NCBI GenBank assembly: GCA_963631545.1
Contig: CAVGRN010000002.1
Location: 1-64,000, forward strand
DNA from: UBA1181 sp963631545
GTDB lineage: Bacteria; Bacteroidota; Bacteroidia; Bacteroidales; Paludibacteraceae
DNA length: 64,000 nt
Direction: 5' to 3'
Of the stretch, positions 8,723 to 17,507 are shown in pieces. Numbering within the stretch: the stretch's first letter is position 1; every line of letters starts with the position of its first letter. The notes under the pieces were generated by a model. The model was not told where the DNA came from, ran no database searches, and saw only the letters and a program-made list of their open reading frames with translations. Position numbers and translations under genes: made by a program.

Positions 8723-9775
8723 ATGAAGAAAGTCATCACCCTTTTGGCAGTAGTCGTATGCAGTCTGCTGACTTTTGCACAGAGTAATCAAGTAGTGTGG
8801 AATAATGGTAATGTACAATATGCCGTGCCGATTCATAGTATGGATAGTCTGACGTATCCTATGGATAATATCATGGATGCAGATACGCTGGTTATGATTC
8901 TGCCACGTCATGTGAAGCCGGACACTATTCGTATTCACGATACCGTCTATATCCACGACTGCAAGGGGAACTATAATGTTCTTACTGGGGCGTTCTCTGT
9001 CTCTGCTACACAGCAGGTAAAGTTCGCTAGTGGTAATCTGCAATATATCCAATCTTCGGACTCGTGGCTCTTTGCTAAGCATCAGTATGACATGCTTGGT
9101 GTAAGCAATGTGTTCGGTGATAGTGTGACCTATTCCGCTGATTTTGGCTCTTCCAAAGAGGGACAGTCGCTCTCCGACCGTATAGACATCTTCAGTTGGA
9201 GTGCTAATAACACTACTGCTCCTTATGGCGTCAGTTCATCTACCAATAATAACGACTATAGCGGTGACTTTGTGGATTGGGGAACAGTTGTGGGCGATGG
9301 CACTACTTGGCGCACGTTGTCTTATGACGAGTGGTCTTACCTATTAAACACTCGTGATAATGCAAGTAGCCTATATGGTGTGGCTCGTATTAACCTCAAT
9401 GCCGATGGATCGGAGTATGTCAATGGGCTTATAGTCCTTCCTGATAACTGGTCTTGTCCTGCGGGCGTTACCTTTAAGAGTGGTGTCAATGATACCAACT
9501 GGCATGGTATGATGATTAATACCGGAACGCAAGATTATGCAGACTACCAGATATTCACTACTACAGAATGGGAAGTACTAGAGACCGCCGGTGCTGTATT
9601 CTTTCCTGCAAGCGGTGCCCGTTATGGACTAAGTGTTGCTGAAGTACAAGGGATAGGAAGTTATTGGGCTTCTGAGGTGGGAAAATGTATGACTTTTGCC
9701 GCACCTGTGGCTGGTGTAGGGTCAGAGTACTCACGCTGCCATGGTAAAGCTGTCCGTCTTGTGCAGGACTTGTAG
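8723..9775 (+). CDS. Secreted paralogue 4 (FISUMP-like)
   Basis: This 350-residue secreted protein has a signal peptide (core ITLLAVVVCSLLTFA, cleavage before QSNQ). The mature N-terminus has VVWNNGNVQYA and MDSLTY, then DADTLVMILPRHVK, HDTVYIHD, FSVSATQQVKFASGNLQYI, DIFSWSANNTTAPYG, DFVDWG and GSYWASE, ending AVRLVQDL. It is the sister of paralogue 1 rather than of its immediate neighbours, so the array did not arise by simple head-to-tail duplication. It shares the operon with paralogues 3 and 5. Confidence 0.8.
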   Translation: MKKVITLLAVVVCSLLTFAQSNQVVWNNGNVQYAVPIHSMDSLTYPMDNIMDADTLVMILPRHVKPDTIRIHDTVYIHDCKGNYNVLTGAFSVSATQQVKFASGNLQYIQSSDSWLFAKHQYDMLGVSNVFGDSVTYSADFGSSKEGQSLSDRIDIFSWSANNTTAPYGVSSSTNNNDYSGDFVDWGTVVGDGTTWRTLSYDEWSYLLNTRDNASSLYGVARINLNADGSEYVNGLIVLPDNWSCPAGVTFKSGVNDTNWHGMMINTGTQDYADYQIFTTTEWEVLETAGAVFFPASGARYGLSVAEVQGIGSYWASEVGKCMTFAAPVAGVGSEYSRCHGKAVRLVQDL

Positions 9776-9816
9776 GTCTTGTTGGCATTGAGATATAATC
9801 ATAAATAGTTGATAGT

Positions 9817-10860
9817 ATGAAAAAGTTTGTTATTCTTTTAGCCGTGGCAGTATGTAGTCTGCTGGGGTATGGTCAGACCAATCAAATGATATGGCACAAC
9901 GGACGTATGCAATACGCCCAGTCTATTACGAATGTGGATAGCCTCACTTTCCCAGGTGTGGTATCGGAGAGCGACACACTGCAGTTTATTCTGCCACGTG
10001 CGATAATAATTCACGACACGATTATCGTCACTCGGATAGACACTGTCTATATCCACGATGGTGGAACGGCAGATGCGCTCACGGGTGCGTTCTCGGTTTC
10101 GGCAGACAAGCAGGTGCGTTTCTCAAAAGGCAATCTGCGGTATGTGCAGTCCACCAAGACGTGGTCGTTTGCAGATGAGCAGTATGATATCATAGGAGAG
10201 GCCAACGTGAAAGATAACGCACTTGCCGATACGATCGACCTCTTCGGCCGAAGTTCAGACAATGCGGAAACGCCCTTTGGCGTCAGCATATCCACTGACG
10301 CATCAAAATACACAGGCAACTTTGTAGACTGGGGCAAGAACATCGGCGATGGCAACACTTGGCGCACACTCTCGGAAGACGAATGGCTTTATCTGTTAGA
10401 AACCCGCACCAACGCAAGTAGCCTCTACGGCGCGACATGCCTCTACCTCACAGACGATAGCACTCAATACGTCAACGGACTAATCGTGTTACCAGATAAT
10501 TGGACCTGTCCAACCGGAATCACTTTCAAGACCGGTGTGATGGACTTAGGTGACATGGACTTAGGTGACATGGATAATCAACAGAATGGCAATGATTATA
10601 AAAAATTGACTTACGCAGATTTCCAGACTTTAACGCTTAAACAATGGAAGCGGTTGGAAGATAGTGGCGCAGTGTTCCTTCCTGCATCATACCGCATAGG
10701 CACAAAGGTAAGTTATGATTGGGAGGGAGTCTATTGGTGCAGCGACTTTTGTACGACAAATCGTGCATACAGCCCAACCTTCTCCGCTGCTGAAATTGGC
10801 GCATCATTCATGTCACCATGTAGCAACGGCAATGCCGTGCGTTTGGTGAAAGACCTATAA
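9817..10860 (+). CDS. Secreted paralogue 5 (FISUMP-like)
   Basis: This 347-residue secreted protein has a signal peptide (core FVILLAVAVCSLLGYG, cleavage before QTNQ). It carries TNQMIWHNGRMQYAQ and VDSLTF, HDTIIVTRIDTVYIHD, and FSVSADKQVRFSKGNLRYVQ. Where its relatives have DLFGWS it has DLFGRS, losing the conserved Trp. Its C-terminus contains VYWCSDFC and ends AVRLVKDL. A near-perfect 15-bp tandem duplication inserts DLGDM twice at 10540-10569. A long stretch of DNA (10050-10198) nearly equals that of paralogue 2, and the 3' flanks of both genes are also alike, so these two are the most recently linked pair. Confidence 0.8.
   Translation: MKKFVILLAVAVCSLLGYGQTNQMIWHNGRMQYAQSITNVDSLTFPGVVSESDTLQFILPRAIIIHDTIIVTRIDTVYIHDGGTADALTGAFSVSADKQVRFSKGNLRYVQSTKTWSFADEQYDIIGEANVKDNALADTIDLFGRSSDNAETPFGVSISTDASKYTGNFVDWGKNIGDGNTWRTLSEDEWLYLLETRTNASSLYGATCLYLTDDSTQYVNGLIVLPDNWTCPTGITFKTGVMDLGDMDLGDMDNQQNGNDYKKLTYADFQTLTLKQWKRLEDSGAVFLPASYRIGTKVSYDWEGVYWCSDFCTTNRAYSPTFSAAEIGASFMSPCSNGNAVRLVKDL
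10540..10569 (+). repeat. Tandem 15-bp duplication inside paralogue 5
   Basis: ATGGACTTAGGTGAC occurs twice in a row, followed by a partial third unit (ATGGA). It is in frame and adds DLGDM repeats to the protein; replication slippage is the simplest cause. Confidence 0.9.
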
Positions 10861-10875
10861 AGAAACCCATCTAAA

Positions 10876-10911
10876 ACAAGAGGCGGCCTAAACAATTAAG
10901 CCGCCTCTTGT
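10876..10911 (+). terminator. Terminator hairpin after paralogue 5
   Basis: Perfect 12-bp stem ACAAGAGGCGGC / GCCGCCTCTTGT with a 12-nt loop, 15 nt after the stop. There is no long T run after it. The sequence is related to the hairpin after paralogue 2. Confidence 0.65.
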
Positions 10912-10915
10912 TGTC

Positions 10916-11175
10916 CACTACCGCGACAACAGCGGCTTGGAATGCGATGCAGTACTACACCGCCACAATGGCAGCTACGCCCTACTCGAAGTGAAAACTG
11001 GCGGAGAAGAAAGGATTAACGAAGGTGCCGCCAGTCTGTTGGCTCTGGCAAAAAATATTGACACAAGCAAAATGAAAGCCCTTCATTCTTGGCCGTGGTT
11101 ATAGGCGTTGGGAAATACGCATACAGACGCAAGGATGGTGTGTATGTGCTACCTATCAGCTGCCTTAAAAACTAA
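10916..11175 (+). pseudogene. C-terminal remnant of a DUF4143 ATPase gene, frameshifted
   Basis: Without any upstream ATPase part, the plus strand reads HYRDNSGLECDAVLHR, then YALLEVKTGG and EGAASLLALAKNIDTSKMK. A frameshift near 11100 separates this from GVGKYAYRRKDGVYVLPISC LKN and a stop at 11173. LECDAV plus LEVKTGG is the nuclease-like core of DUF4143 proteins, and YAYRRKDGVYV-PI-CLK is their usual last strand. It is therefore a fourth, dead ATPase of the array, on the opposite strand to the live ones. It abuts the terminator of paralogue 5, so the deletion end falls there. Confidence 0.75.
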
Positions 11176-11183
11176 CCAGCGTC

Positions 11184-12512
11184 CTACAGCGTAGGTAAAC
11201 TCATACCCGTTATCTTCTGATAGAGGTCGAGCGCATAGATGTCCGTCATACCGGAGATGTAGTCCAACACGGCGATGATTTTCTCGTAGGGGTCTGTGTT
11301 GGCGATCTCGTATTGGTCTGGGATGCGAGCGATGAGCAGTTTGGAGTATGCCTCCGTAGGGTTGAAAGCGGCGTTGATGGCCTTGTCTATCAACGTATAG
11401 ATGATGTTATAACCGGCAATCTCCACATCCACCACGTCTTTCGACTTATAAATCTTCTTAAATGAAATCTTCTGGCACTGGCGGTACGCCTCGCACACGC
11501 GCGGCGACATACTCTCTATCAGCGTCGAGGTGAATTTGCCTTGCATAATCGCCTCCTCGTTCTCGACAAACGCCTTGGCGCACTCGTCCACCAAAACGCC
11601 AATCACCGACGAGCGGAGGTAGGCAATCTGCTCGTTCTCATCCTTCACTTTCGACATGTGTGTGCGCTTGCGTTCCTGCTCGTTTTCTCCGATGAAACCG
11701 AGCAAAAGCGACTTACAATCCTCGTTGCCGATGAGCTTCATCTTGTGTGCATCCTCCAAGTCCATGATTTCGTAGCAGATGTCGTCTGCCGCCTCAACAA
11801 GGTAGACGAGCGGGTGGCGCGCATACTGGTACTCGCCCAACCGCACCATTCCCAATTCATCGGCGATTTTCACGAAGTCGTCCTTCTCGGTCTGAAAGAA
11901 GCCGAACTTCTTGTGGTCGCCCCCCACATAATCCGATTTATACGGATATTTCACGATAGAGGCGATGGTGGAATACGTCAGCACGAATCCGCCCTTGCGC
12001 CGCCCGTTGAACTGGTGCGTGAGGAGGCGGAAGGCGTTGGCGTTTCCCTCGAAGTGTATGATGTCGTTCCACTGGCTCTCCGTCAGGTGGTGTTTCTCTT
12101 TCAGTTCCTTCCCCTTTCCCTCGGAGAAGAAGGAGGCGATGGCCGACTCGCCCGAGTGGCCGAAGGGAGGGTTTCCCATATCGTGCGCCAAACAACCCGC
12201 CGACACGATTTCGCCAATTTCCGCGATTTCATCGGCGATTTCCGCCCCGTGCTTTGCTTGCAGAAGCTTCACCACCTTGTTGCCGAGCGACTTACCCACG
12301 CACGACACCTCGAGGCTGTGCGTCAGTCTGTTATGCACAAAGATGTTGCCCGGCAGTGGGAACACCTGCGTTTTGTTTTGCATACGGCGGAAGGGGGCGG
12401 AGAAGATAAGGCGGTCATAATCGCGCTGAAACTCCGTGCGGTCTTGCTGGTGTGGGTCGTGGTAGTGTTCGAGTCCGAAACGCTTAGTGGATATGAGTTT
12501 CTCCCATTTCAT
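11184..12512 (-). CDS. dgt: Deoxyguanosinetriphosphate triphosphohydrolase (dGTPase)
   Basis: This 442-residue HD-domain enzyme is predicted to hydrolyse dGTP (or other dNTPs) to the nucleoside and triphosphate in the cytoplasm. The N-terminus has DRTEFQRDYDRLIFSAPFRR and KTQVFP, typical of Dgt. The metal-binding HD motifs are RLTHSLEVS and CLAHDMGNPPFGHSGE. The conserved YLVEAADDICYEIMDLEDA appears midway. The length matches the family. Its start overlaps the end of tcdA by 29 bp, so the two are probably co-transcribed with tcdA first. Confidence 0.93.
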   Translation of the reverse strand: MKWEKLISTKRFGLEHYHDPHQQDRTEFQRDYDRLIFSAPFRRMQNKTQVFPLPGNIFVHNRLTHSLEVSCVGKSLGNKVVKLLQAKHGAEIADEIAEIGEIVSAGCLAHDMGNPPFGHSGESAIASFFSEGKGKELKEKHHLTESQWNDIIHFEGNANAFRLLTHQFNGRRKGGFVLTYSTIASIVKYPYKSDYVGGDHKKFGFFQTEKDDFVKIADELGMVRLGEYQYARHPLVYLVEAADDICYEIMDLEDAHKMKLIGNEDCKSLLLGFIGENEQERKRTHMSKVKDENEQIAYLRSSVIGVLVDECAKAFVENEEAIMQGKFTSTLIESMSPRVCEAYRQCQKISFKKIYKSKDVVDVEIAGYNIIYTLIDKAINAAFNPTEAYSKLLIARIPDQYEIANTDPYEKIIAVLDYISGMTDIYALDLYQKITGMSLPTL

Positions 12513-13236
12513 AATGTGGCATTTTAAGGGTCAATTGGTTGATGACGTGGCAGGCGATGAAGTTGCCGAACGTGGCAGGCATATACGAGATGGTGCCGGT
12601 TGTGGAAACCTTGTTCTGCTCGTCATCGATGAGTTTTATGGCGTTTTCATCGGCGATTTCCGTGCTAAACACACATGCGACGCCCTTACGGATGCCCGCT
12701 TTCGCAAGCCTTTTCCGCACCGCCCGCGCCAAAGCGCAGTTGTATGTCTTGGAGATGTCTGCCATGCGTATCTGCGAGATGTCTCTCTTCGCCCCGGCAC
12801 CCATCGACGAGATGATGGGCAACCCCCGCTCCAACGCCGCCTGAATGAGGAACACCTTGGGACTGAGCGTGTCTATGGCATCCACCACAAAATCGTAGTG
12901 GGCGCAGTCGAGCAGCTCGGCTGTGCGTTCGTCTTTCAGAAATTCCGTGTAGACGTGAAGGCGGAGTGCGGGATTGATGTCGAGCAGCCTTTTTGCCAAC
13001 ACCTCCGTCTTATTCTGCCCGATGGTTGAGTGCAGCGCCACCAACTGTCGGTTGATGTTACTCTCGCCCACGGTATCGGCATCCACAATAGAAACTTCGC
13101 CCACGCCGGCGCGCACAATCATCTCGCAAGCGTAGGCACCCACGCCGCCGACGCCCACCACCAGAATATGTTTCTGGGCGAGGCGTTCCACGGCATCTTT
13201 TCCCAACAATAGTTCGGTTCTTTCTTTCCAGCTCAT
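12484..13236 (-). CDS. tcdA: tRNA threonylcarbamoyladenosine dehydratase (ThiF family)
   Basis: This 250-residue E1-like enzyme cyclises t6A to ct6A in tRNA using ATP. It has the ATP-binding loop VVGVGGVGAYACEMIVRAGVG, the substrate segment NINRQ and the acidic strand VDAIDTLSPK. SSMGAGAKRD fits TcdA (YgdL/CsdL) rather than MoeB or ThiF, and no ubiquitin-like partner gene is nearby. The start is the only ATG in a good position. It overlaps the start of dgt by 29 bp. Confidence 0.88.
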   Translation of the reverse strand: MSWKERTELLLGKDAVERLAQKHILVVGVGGVGAYACEMIVRAGVGEVSIVDADTVGESNINRQLVALHSTIGQNKTEVLAKRLLDINPALRLHVYTEFLKDERTAELLDCAHYDFVVDAIDTLSPKVFLIQAALERGLPIISSMGAGAKRDISQIRMADISKTYNCALARAVRKRLAKAGIRKGVACVFSTEIADENAIKLIDDEQNKVSTTGTISYMPATFGNFIACHVINQLTLKMPHYEMGETHIH

Positions 13237-13322
13237 TGCCGATGAGGTTTGATTTCCGTCAACGCGAATTTATGAAATTTAGCGGAAAAACCGCCTTGCG
13301 ATTGAGTGCGCAAATAACTACA

Positions 13323-13356
13323 AAAGCGGCGGCACAGATAAGTGTGTCGCCGCTTT
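13323..13356 (-). terminator. Terminator after the pectin lyase/esterase gene
   Basis: A 14-bp stem, AAAGCGGCGGCACA with TGTGTCGCCGCTTT (one G-T pair), just past the stop at 13372. The minus-strand tail TTTTGTAG is only weakly T-rich. Confidence 0.65.
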
Positions 13357-13371
13357 CCCATCATGAAGTCC

Positions 13372-16300
13372 TCATTTATGAACAATTATGAAACGTTTTC
13401 CATCTTGTATGTAAACCTTCCCAGCCTGCAGGTGGCTCGGGTCAATCACTCTTCCGAAAAGGTCGTAGACGGGACCAGACGGCAGCGGGTTGGCAAATGC
13501 CTCGTTCACCTCCGTCGTCGAACAATCCGCCTCCTCCACTTCTAAGGCGATGATGAAGCAAACCTGCGCCGTGCCGAAAGTGAAGGTGAATTGTCCGCAA
13601 GCCGGCTCGGCGAACGATTGGGTGATCACGCTCGGACTCTTGGCGTAATTGGTGGTGCCGGTGTTAGTGGACATCGGCAGATTGAGGCTGACGCCGTTCA
13701 ACTCTGTGAGATAACCAATATTCGTTTCGTTGTTGCTATATCCGATGAAACGGACTTTTTTCGCAACATAGCCCTTTGGCAAATAGAAGGTGTTTTGTGC
13801 GCCGTTGGAGTTTTTAAATGTGGAATACTCCGCATTATTGTAGGTGATGGTGTTGCCATACAACACGTTTTTGTTCGTCCTTCCGGTGATAGCCCAGGCG
13901 TAGTCTGTTTTGCCTGCGTCGGTGCAAGTCCATTTGTCTGTAACTTCATCGTTTCGGGTGGAACTTACATCTCCGTTGCCATAGTAGAAGATGAAACTGC
14001 TACTATTATCCACGGTTCCATCGGCAGAAATTGCTTTAGAACTCTCGCCCAAACCACCCATTTGGTTGGCTGCACGCACTGTGAACTTGTCGTCTGCTGT
14101 GGCGTCCCAAGGAATCTCATACGAGTTTTCGGTGATATTCGCAACATAAACATCATTCTTGAAGATGAAATAGCAGAGGGCAGAGTCGTTGTCTGGCCAA
14201 CTGATGGTGCGGTCTGACACTTTCACTTTTGGAGCAGAAACCAGTTTGCAATCATTGTCTGGTGTCCAATTATCTGTTCCACCCACTACATTTTTGATGG
14301 TGTAGTTGGCAGCTTCGCTTGCGGTCAGCACAGGATTGATGGTTGTCTCGTGGAAAACGCTGCTCTTATCTGTGAAAGAGAAGTACTTGCGACGTTTGCT
14401 GAGGTCTACTGCATTGCCGTTGGCATCCACACTGTTGTATTCGGCGAATTTTGTTGGAACGACGTTCATTGGGTCGCCCCATGCTTCGGCTGTTGGCAAC
14501 ACTTTCATTGTAGTGTTGATGAAGACGCTTGATGCCTTGTTGTTCCAAGGGCGACCTAAACGGTAACTGCCCTTGTTGATTTCATGTCCGTCGATCGTAC
14601 AGTTGCTGAAAACGTAACCGTAGTCGCTAGAGTTGGCAGGAGCAGAGATCACGTTACCTTTTCTCTCTTCCAAATAGATAAGACAGTTGTTGAAGAAGAC
14701 GTCTCCGCCACCGCAGATGAAGTCGACTGTCCCGTGGATTTCGCCCTCTTCCCAGTAGGTGCGATAGTCGTAGGCGGTAGAGTAGTATGTGTCTTGGGTG
14801 GAGAGCAATTTCACGCGTTTGAAGATGTTTTTGTCGCCCCTATCTTGCAAAACGACCCAGCGGTTGGCTTGTGCGCCAGTAACGATGTTGGCTTTGTTTT
14901 GGAGGGTGAGGTCTTGCATATAGATTAAGTTGGCTTTGCTGTCGAGATAGAGAGTGGCAGTTATTGAGATACCCTCCGATGACGAGGTGTTGTAGATCAA
15001 CACGCCATCCATACTCTGTCCGATGAAGGATGTTTTGGCGCGCGAGTAGGTGGTTTTCTGGTTGCTGTCGCCCGTCAGCGGACCGATATTGTACGAACCA
15101 TTCGGGAAGAAAATATAGAAGCGGTCGTTTTTAGATGCTTCGGCAGCGGCTTTGGCTGCTTTGAAATCACCGTCAACTCCTACGATGAAATCGAACTTTT
15201 GTTTATTGACAACGTAAGTTGGCTCAGTGATAGTGAACGAGAGGTTGTAGGTTGCTTCGTTTGCGCCGCCTACGGTTTTCAGTATGGCAGAGTATTTTCC
15301 CACTTTATCGGAAAGCGTTCCGCTGAAAGTGATGGTTTTCTTGTTGTTATCAATAACGTACTCAACGCCATCAGGGATATCTCCCTCCAATTTTACGGTT
15401 GTCGCATTTTCCCAACCATAGTAGAAACCGTCGAGAGTGCTACCCTTTGTCTTCGTTTGGTTTGAACTTCCACCTCCGTATTTGGTGATTTTTGCTACGG
15501 CAGTTTCAGTTGATGAGTTGTCGCAGGTGTAGGTTGAAGCGGTGAGAGCATCGGCAAGGCCATCGCTCATGATTTCGCAAACCAATGAGTTCATATAGAG
15601 TTCGAGGTTTGTGTAGCCGCTTCCGTCGCTTGCGGTTGCCGCACCGTCGGAGGCATCCTTCGGATTTAATCCTTTGGCAGTCTCCCATTCGTCTGGCATA
15701 CCATCGCCGTCAGTATCAGTAGGTTTCGTGGCACTGTTGTAGGTTGGATAGCCACCAACGTCGGACACGGCATCAATGATACCTAATCCGCCTAATTTTG
15801 AACCTGTGTAGGTGTAGGTGCTGTCTTTGGCTTCTTTCGTTACACGGGTGTCAACCGCATCCCTTTTCAAGGAGGCACCTGCCAATTTCAATACTTTCTC
15901 GTAAGCCACTGTTGCTTTGTGCGTGGTGACGGAAGTAACAGCAAATTCGGTTGTCTTCTTGATGGTTTCTTTCGTCATTTCGGAGTTGTTTCCGTTTGAA
16001 ACATCGATACCGTTCCAATCCCAGTTTTCACCCTTCCCAGCCATGTAGTTACCATTCACATAGAAATAGCCGTACACACCTTTAGGTTGAGCGTTCGAAC
16101 CATCGTCCGCATTAGGGTTGAAGATACGGTAGCGAATACTCTTTTTCGTAGCTGGACCACTCTTGAAGTAGTTGTTCACAAAATTGTAGTTTCCACCCTC
16201 GGCAGCGTAGCCAGAGTTGGTGCTTCCCCAGTTGTAGAGGACGTTGTTGCGATAGTCAACTAGCTCCTTGTCGGGTTCGTTGGTGTATCGGCTACCGCAA

Positions 16301-17004
16301 AAGCGAGGGTTGCGGCTGTCGTGATGCACTAACATATTGTGGTGGAAACTTGCGCCCTGACCACCCCAGATTCCGCCGAAGCCATGGTTGCCTTTGGGGT
16401 GGATGGAGCCACGCAGACTCTCTGCCAAAATGCACCATTGCATCGTGAAATTCTTGTTGTTGTAGAAAGAAGCACATTCGTCGGTACACCAACTCATAGA
16501 GCAGTGGTCGAGGATGATGTCGCTTTGGTTTCTGCCCCATATCGCATCGCGGTCTTGGTATGGCGTGCCGTCGTCGTTGTAACCGTCGGGTTTATCCGTT
16601 CCTAACCGGAAACGAAGGAATCGGATGACGACGTTGTTTGCACCCACATAGACGGTATGATTTTTGATGCAGATACCGTCGCCTGGAGCTGTTTGACCAG
16701 CTATGGTGATGTCTCCGTTCGAGATGGTGAGTTGCGACTCCAATTCGATGATACCGCCGACGTCAAAGACGATAGTTCTCGCTCCTTTTTGGTTGACGGC
16801 GTAGCGGAGAGTTCCCTCTTCTGTTCCATCTGTCAGTTTCGTAACGTGGTACACTTTGCCCCCTCGTCCGCCGGTGGTGTACATGCCGAAGCCCTCAGCC
16901 CCCGGAAAGGCAGGCGTAGCAGCGAAAGATGTCGCCCCCACAAGAAGAGTGGCTGCAAATGCGCCGTAACGGGCAAGTCGTAGAATGTTAGCGTATAATT
17001 TCAT
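13372..17004 (-). CDS. Secreted pectate lyase-pectin methylesterase fusion
   Basis: This 1,210-residue secreted enzyme carries two pectin-degrading activities. After a signal peptide (residues 1-28, core GAFAATLLVGATSFA) comes a right-handed beta-helix pectate lyase domain (about 30-420): FPGAEGFGMYTTGGRGG, IIELESQLTI, the DHCSMSWCTDECASFY active-site strand, and HHDSRNPRFCG. A calcium-binding DTDGDGMPDEWE segment (about 425-450) ends it. From about 600 to 900 there is a CE8 pectinesterase domain with TQDTYYS, HGTVDFICGGGDVFF and YRLGRPW. A carbohydrate-binding-like region and a C-terminal tail (YDLFGRVIDPSHLQAGKVYI) follow; the tail resembles type IX secretion sorting domains. The enzyme would demethylate and cleave homogalacturonan outside the cell. 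No SusC/SusD pair is in the window. Confidence 0.9.
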   Translation of the reverse strand: MKLYANILRLARYGAFAATLLVGATSFAATPAFPGAEGFGMYTTGGRGGKVYHVTKLTDGTEEGTLRYAVNQKGARTIVFDVGGIIELESQLTISNGDITIAGQTAPGDGICIKNHTVYVGANNVVIRFLRFRLGTDKPDGYNDDGTPYQDRDAIWGRNQSDIILDHCSMSWCTDECASFYNNKNFTMQWCILAESLRGSIHPKGNHGFGGIWGGQGASFHHNMLVHHDSRNPRFCGSRYTNEPDKELVDYRNNVLYNWGSTNSGYAAEGGNYNFVNNYFKSGPATKKSIRYRIFNPNADDGSNAQPKGVYGYFYVNGNYMAGKGENWDWNGIDVSNGNNSEMTKETIKKTTEFAVTSVTTHKATVAYEKVLKLAGASLKRDAVDTRVTKEAKDSTYTYTGSKLGGLGIIDAVSDVGGYPTYNSATKPTDTDGDGMPDEWETAKGLNPKDASDGAATASDGSGYTNLELYMNSLVCEIMSDGLADALTASTYTCDNSSTETAVAKITKYGGGSSNQTKTKGSTLDGFYYGWENATTVKLEGDIPDGVEYVIDNNKKTITFSGTLSDKVGKYSAILKTVGGANEATYNLSFTITEPTYVVNKQKFDFIVGVDGDFKAAKAAAEASKNDRFYIFFPNGSYNIGPLTGDSNQKTTYSRAKTSFIGQSMDGVLIYNTSSSEGISITATLYLDSKANLIYMQDLTLQNKANIVTGAQANRWVVLQDRGDKNIFKRVKLLSTQDTYYSTAYDYRTYWEEGEIHGTVDFICGGGDVFFNNCLIYLEERKGNVISAPANSSDYGYVFSNCTIDGHEINKGSYRLGRPWNNKASSVFINTTMKVLPTAEAWGDPMNVVPTKFAEYNSVDANGNAVDLSKRRKYFSFTDKSSVFHETTINPVLTASEAANYTIKNVVGGTDNWTPDNDCKLVSAPKVKVSDRTISWPDNDSALCYFIFKNDVYVANITENSYEIPWDATADDKFTVRAANQMGGLGESSKAISADGTVDNSSSFIFYYGNGDVSSTRNDEVTDKWTCTDAGKTDYAWAITGRTNKNVLYGNTITYNNAEYSTFKNSNGAQNTFYLPKGYVAKKVRFIGYSNNETNIGYLTELNGVSLNLPMSTNTGTTNYAKSPSVITQSFAEPACGQFTFTFGTAQVCFIIALEVEEADCSTTEVNEAFANPLPSGPVYDLFGRVIDPSHLQAGKVYIQDGKRFIIVHK

Positions 17005-17034
17005 GGTTCTGCAAGATTAGATTTCTAATAGTGG

Positions 17035-17042
17035 CAAAAATA
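17035..17042 (-). promoter_or_regulatory. -7 promoter element of the pectinase gene
   Basis: TATTTTTG on the minus strand, an exact TAnnTTTG box 31 nt upstream of ATG 17004. Confidence 0.5.
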
Positions 17043-17470
17043 AAGGGCCAATGACGAACGAAGTTGGAAATATTAGGCGAAAGATGGGAATTTCCTTTCA
17101 ATTGAGATACATCAAGCGATATACACTCCCCACATCTCATTCAACATACGAATGGCATTAACCACAAACACAACATTTCTCAGATTTCCTTGTTTACATT
17201 CTGAGGATATATCAATTACCACAGTACGTAAAAACCTTAATGTTATTTGATGAAGCAGATAGTAGTTAATGATACCAATGTTTTCATCGACTTGCATGCG
17301 GTAGGTTTGTTGGAGGAATTTTTCCAATTACCTTGGGAGGTCCATAGGAGCATTTTTGCATAGAGGGAACACCTCTTTGTAAACTTGTAGATAATTTGGA
17401 CGAATACGAACCAATGTAGGTTTTGTCCTAACCCTCTAACTCATCCTTTGTCTTGCGACCTTACCCGAAG
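17043..17470. other. Intergenic stretch with one small doubtful reading frame
   Basis: No convincing gene is seen here. A 71-codon minus-strand frame (17327-17112) begins with TTG directly after a stop and reads EKFLQQTYRMQVDENIG at its start and FVVNAIRMLNEMWGVYIA at its end. It looks protein-like, with helical periodicity, and may be the tail of a decayed gene, but I do not recognise it and there is no start or promoter. Confidence 0.3.
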
Positions 17471-17499
17471 AAGGTGTTGGAGTTCCCCTCCAACACCTT
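17471..17499. terminator. Hairpin terminator after the efflux operon
   Basis: Perfect 12-bp stem AAGGTGTTGGAG / CTCCAACACCTT with a 5-nt loop, 9 nt past the stop of the TolC-like gene. The T-rich side (TTTTTCTCTCC) is on the plus strand, so it may act in both directions. Confidence 0.7.
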
Positions 17500-17507
17500 T
17501 TTCTCTC

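Noticed and set aside
11541..12527. 328-codon frame opposite dgt
   Set aside because: It mirrors the strongly conserved dgt gene and has low-complexity, non-protein-like content.
17112..17327. 71-codon minus-strand frame as an intact gene
   Set aside because: It starts with TTG right after a stop codon and has no promoter; kept only as a possible remnant.
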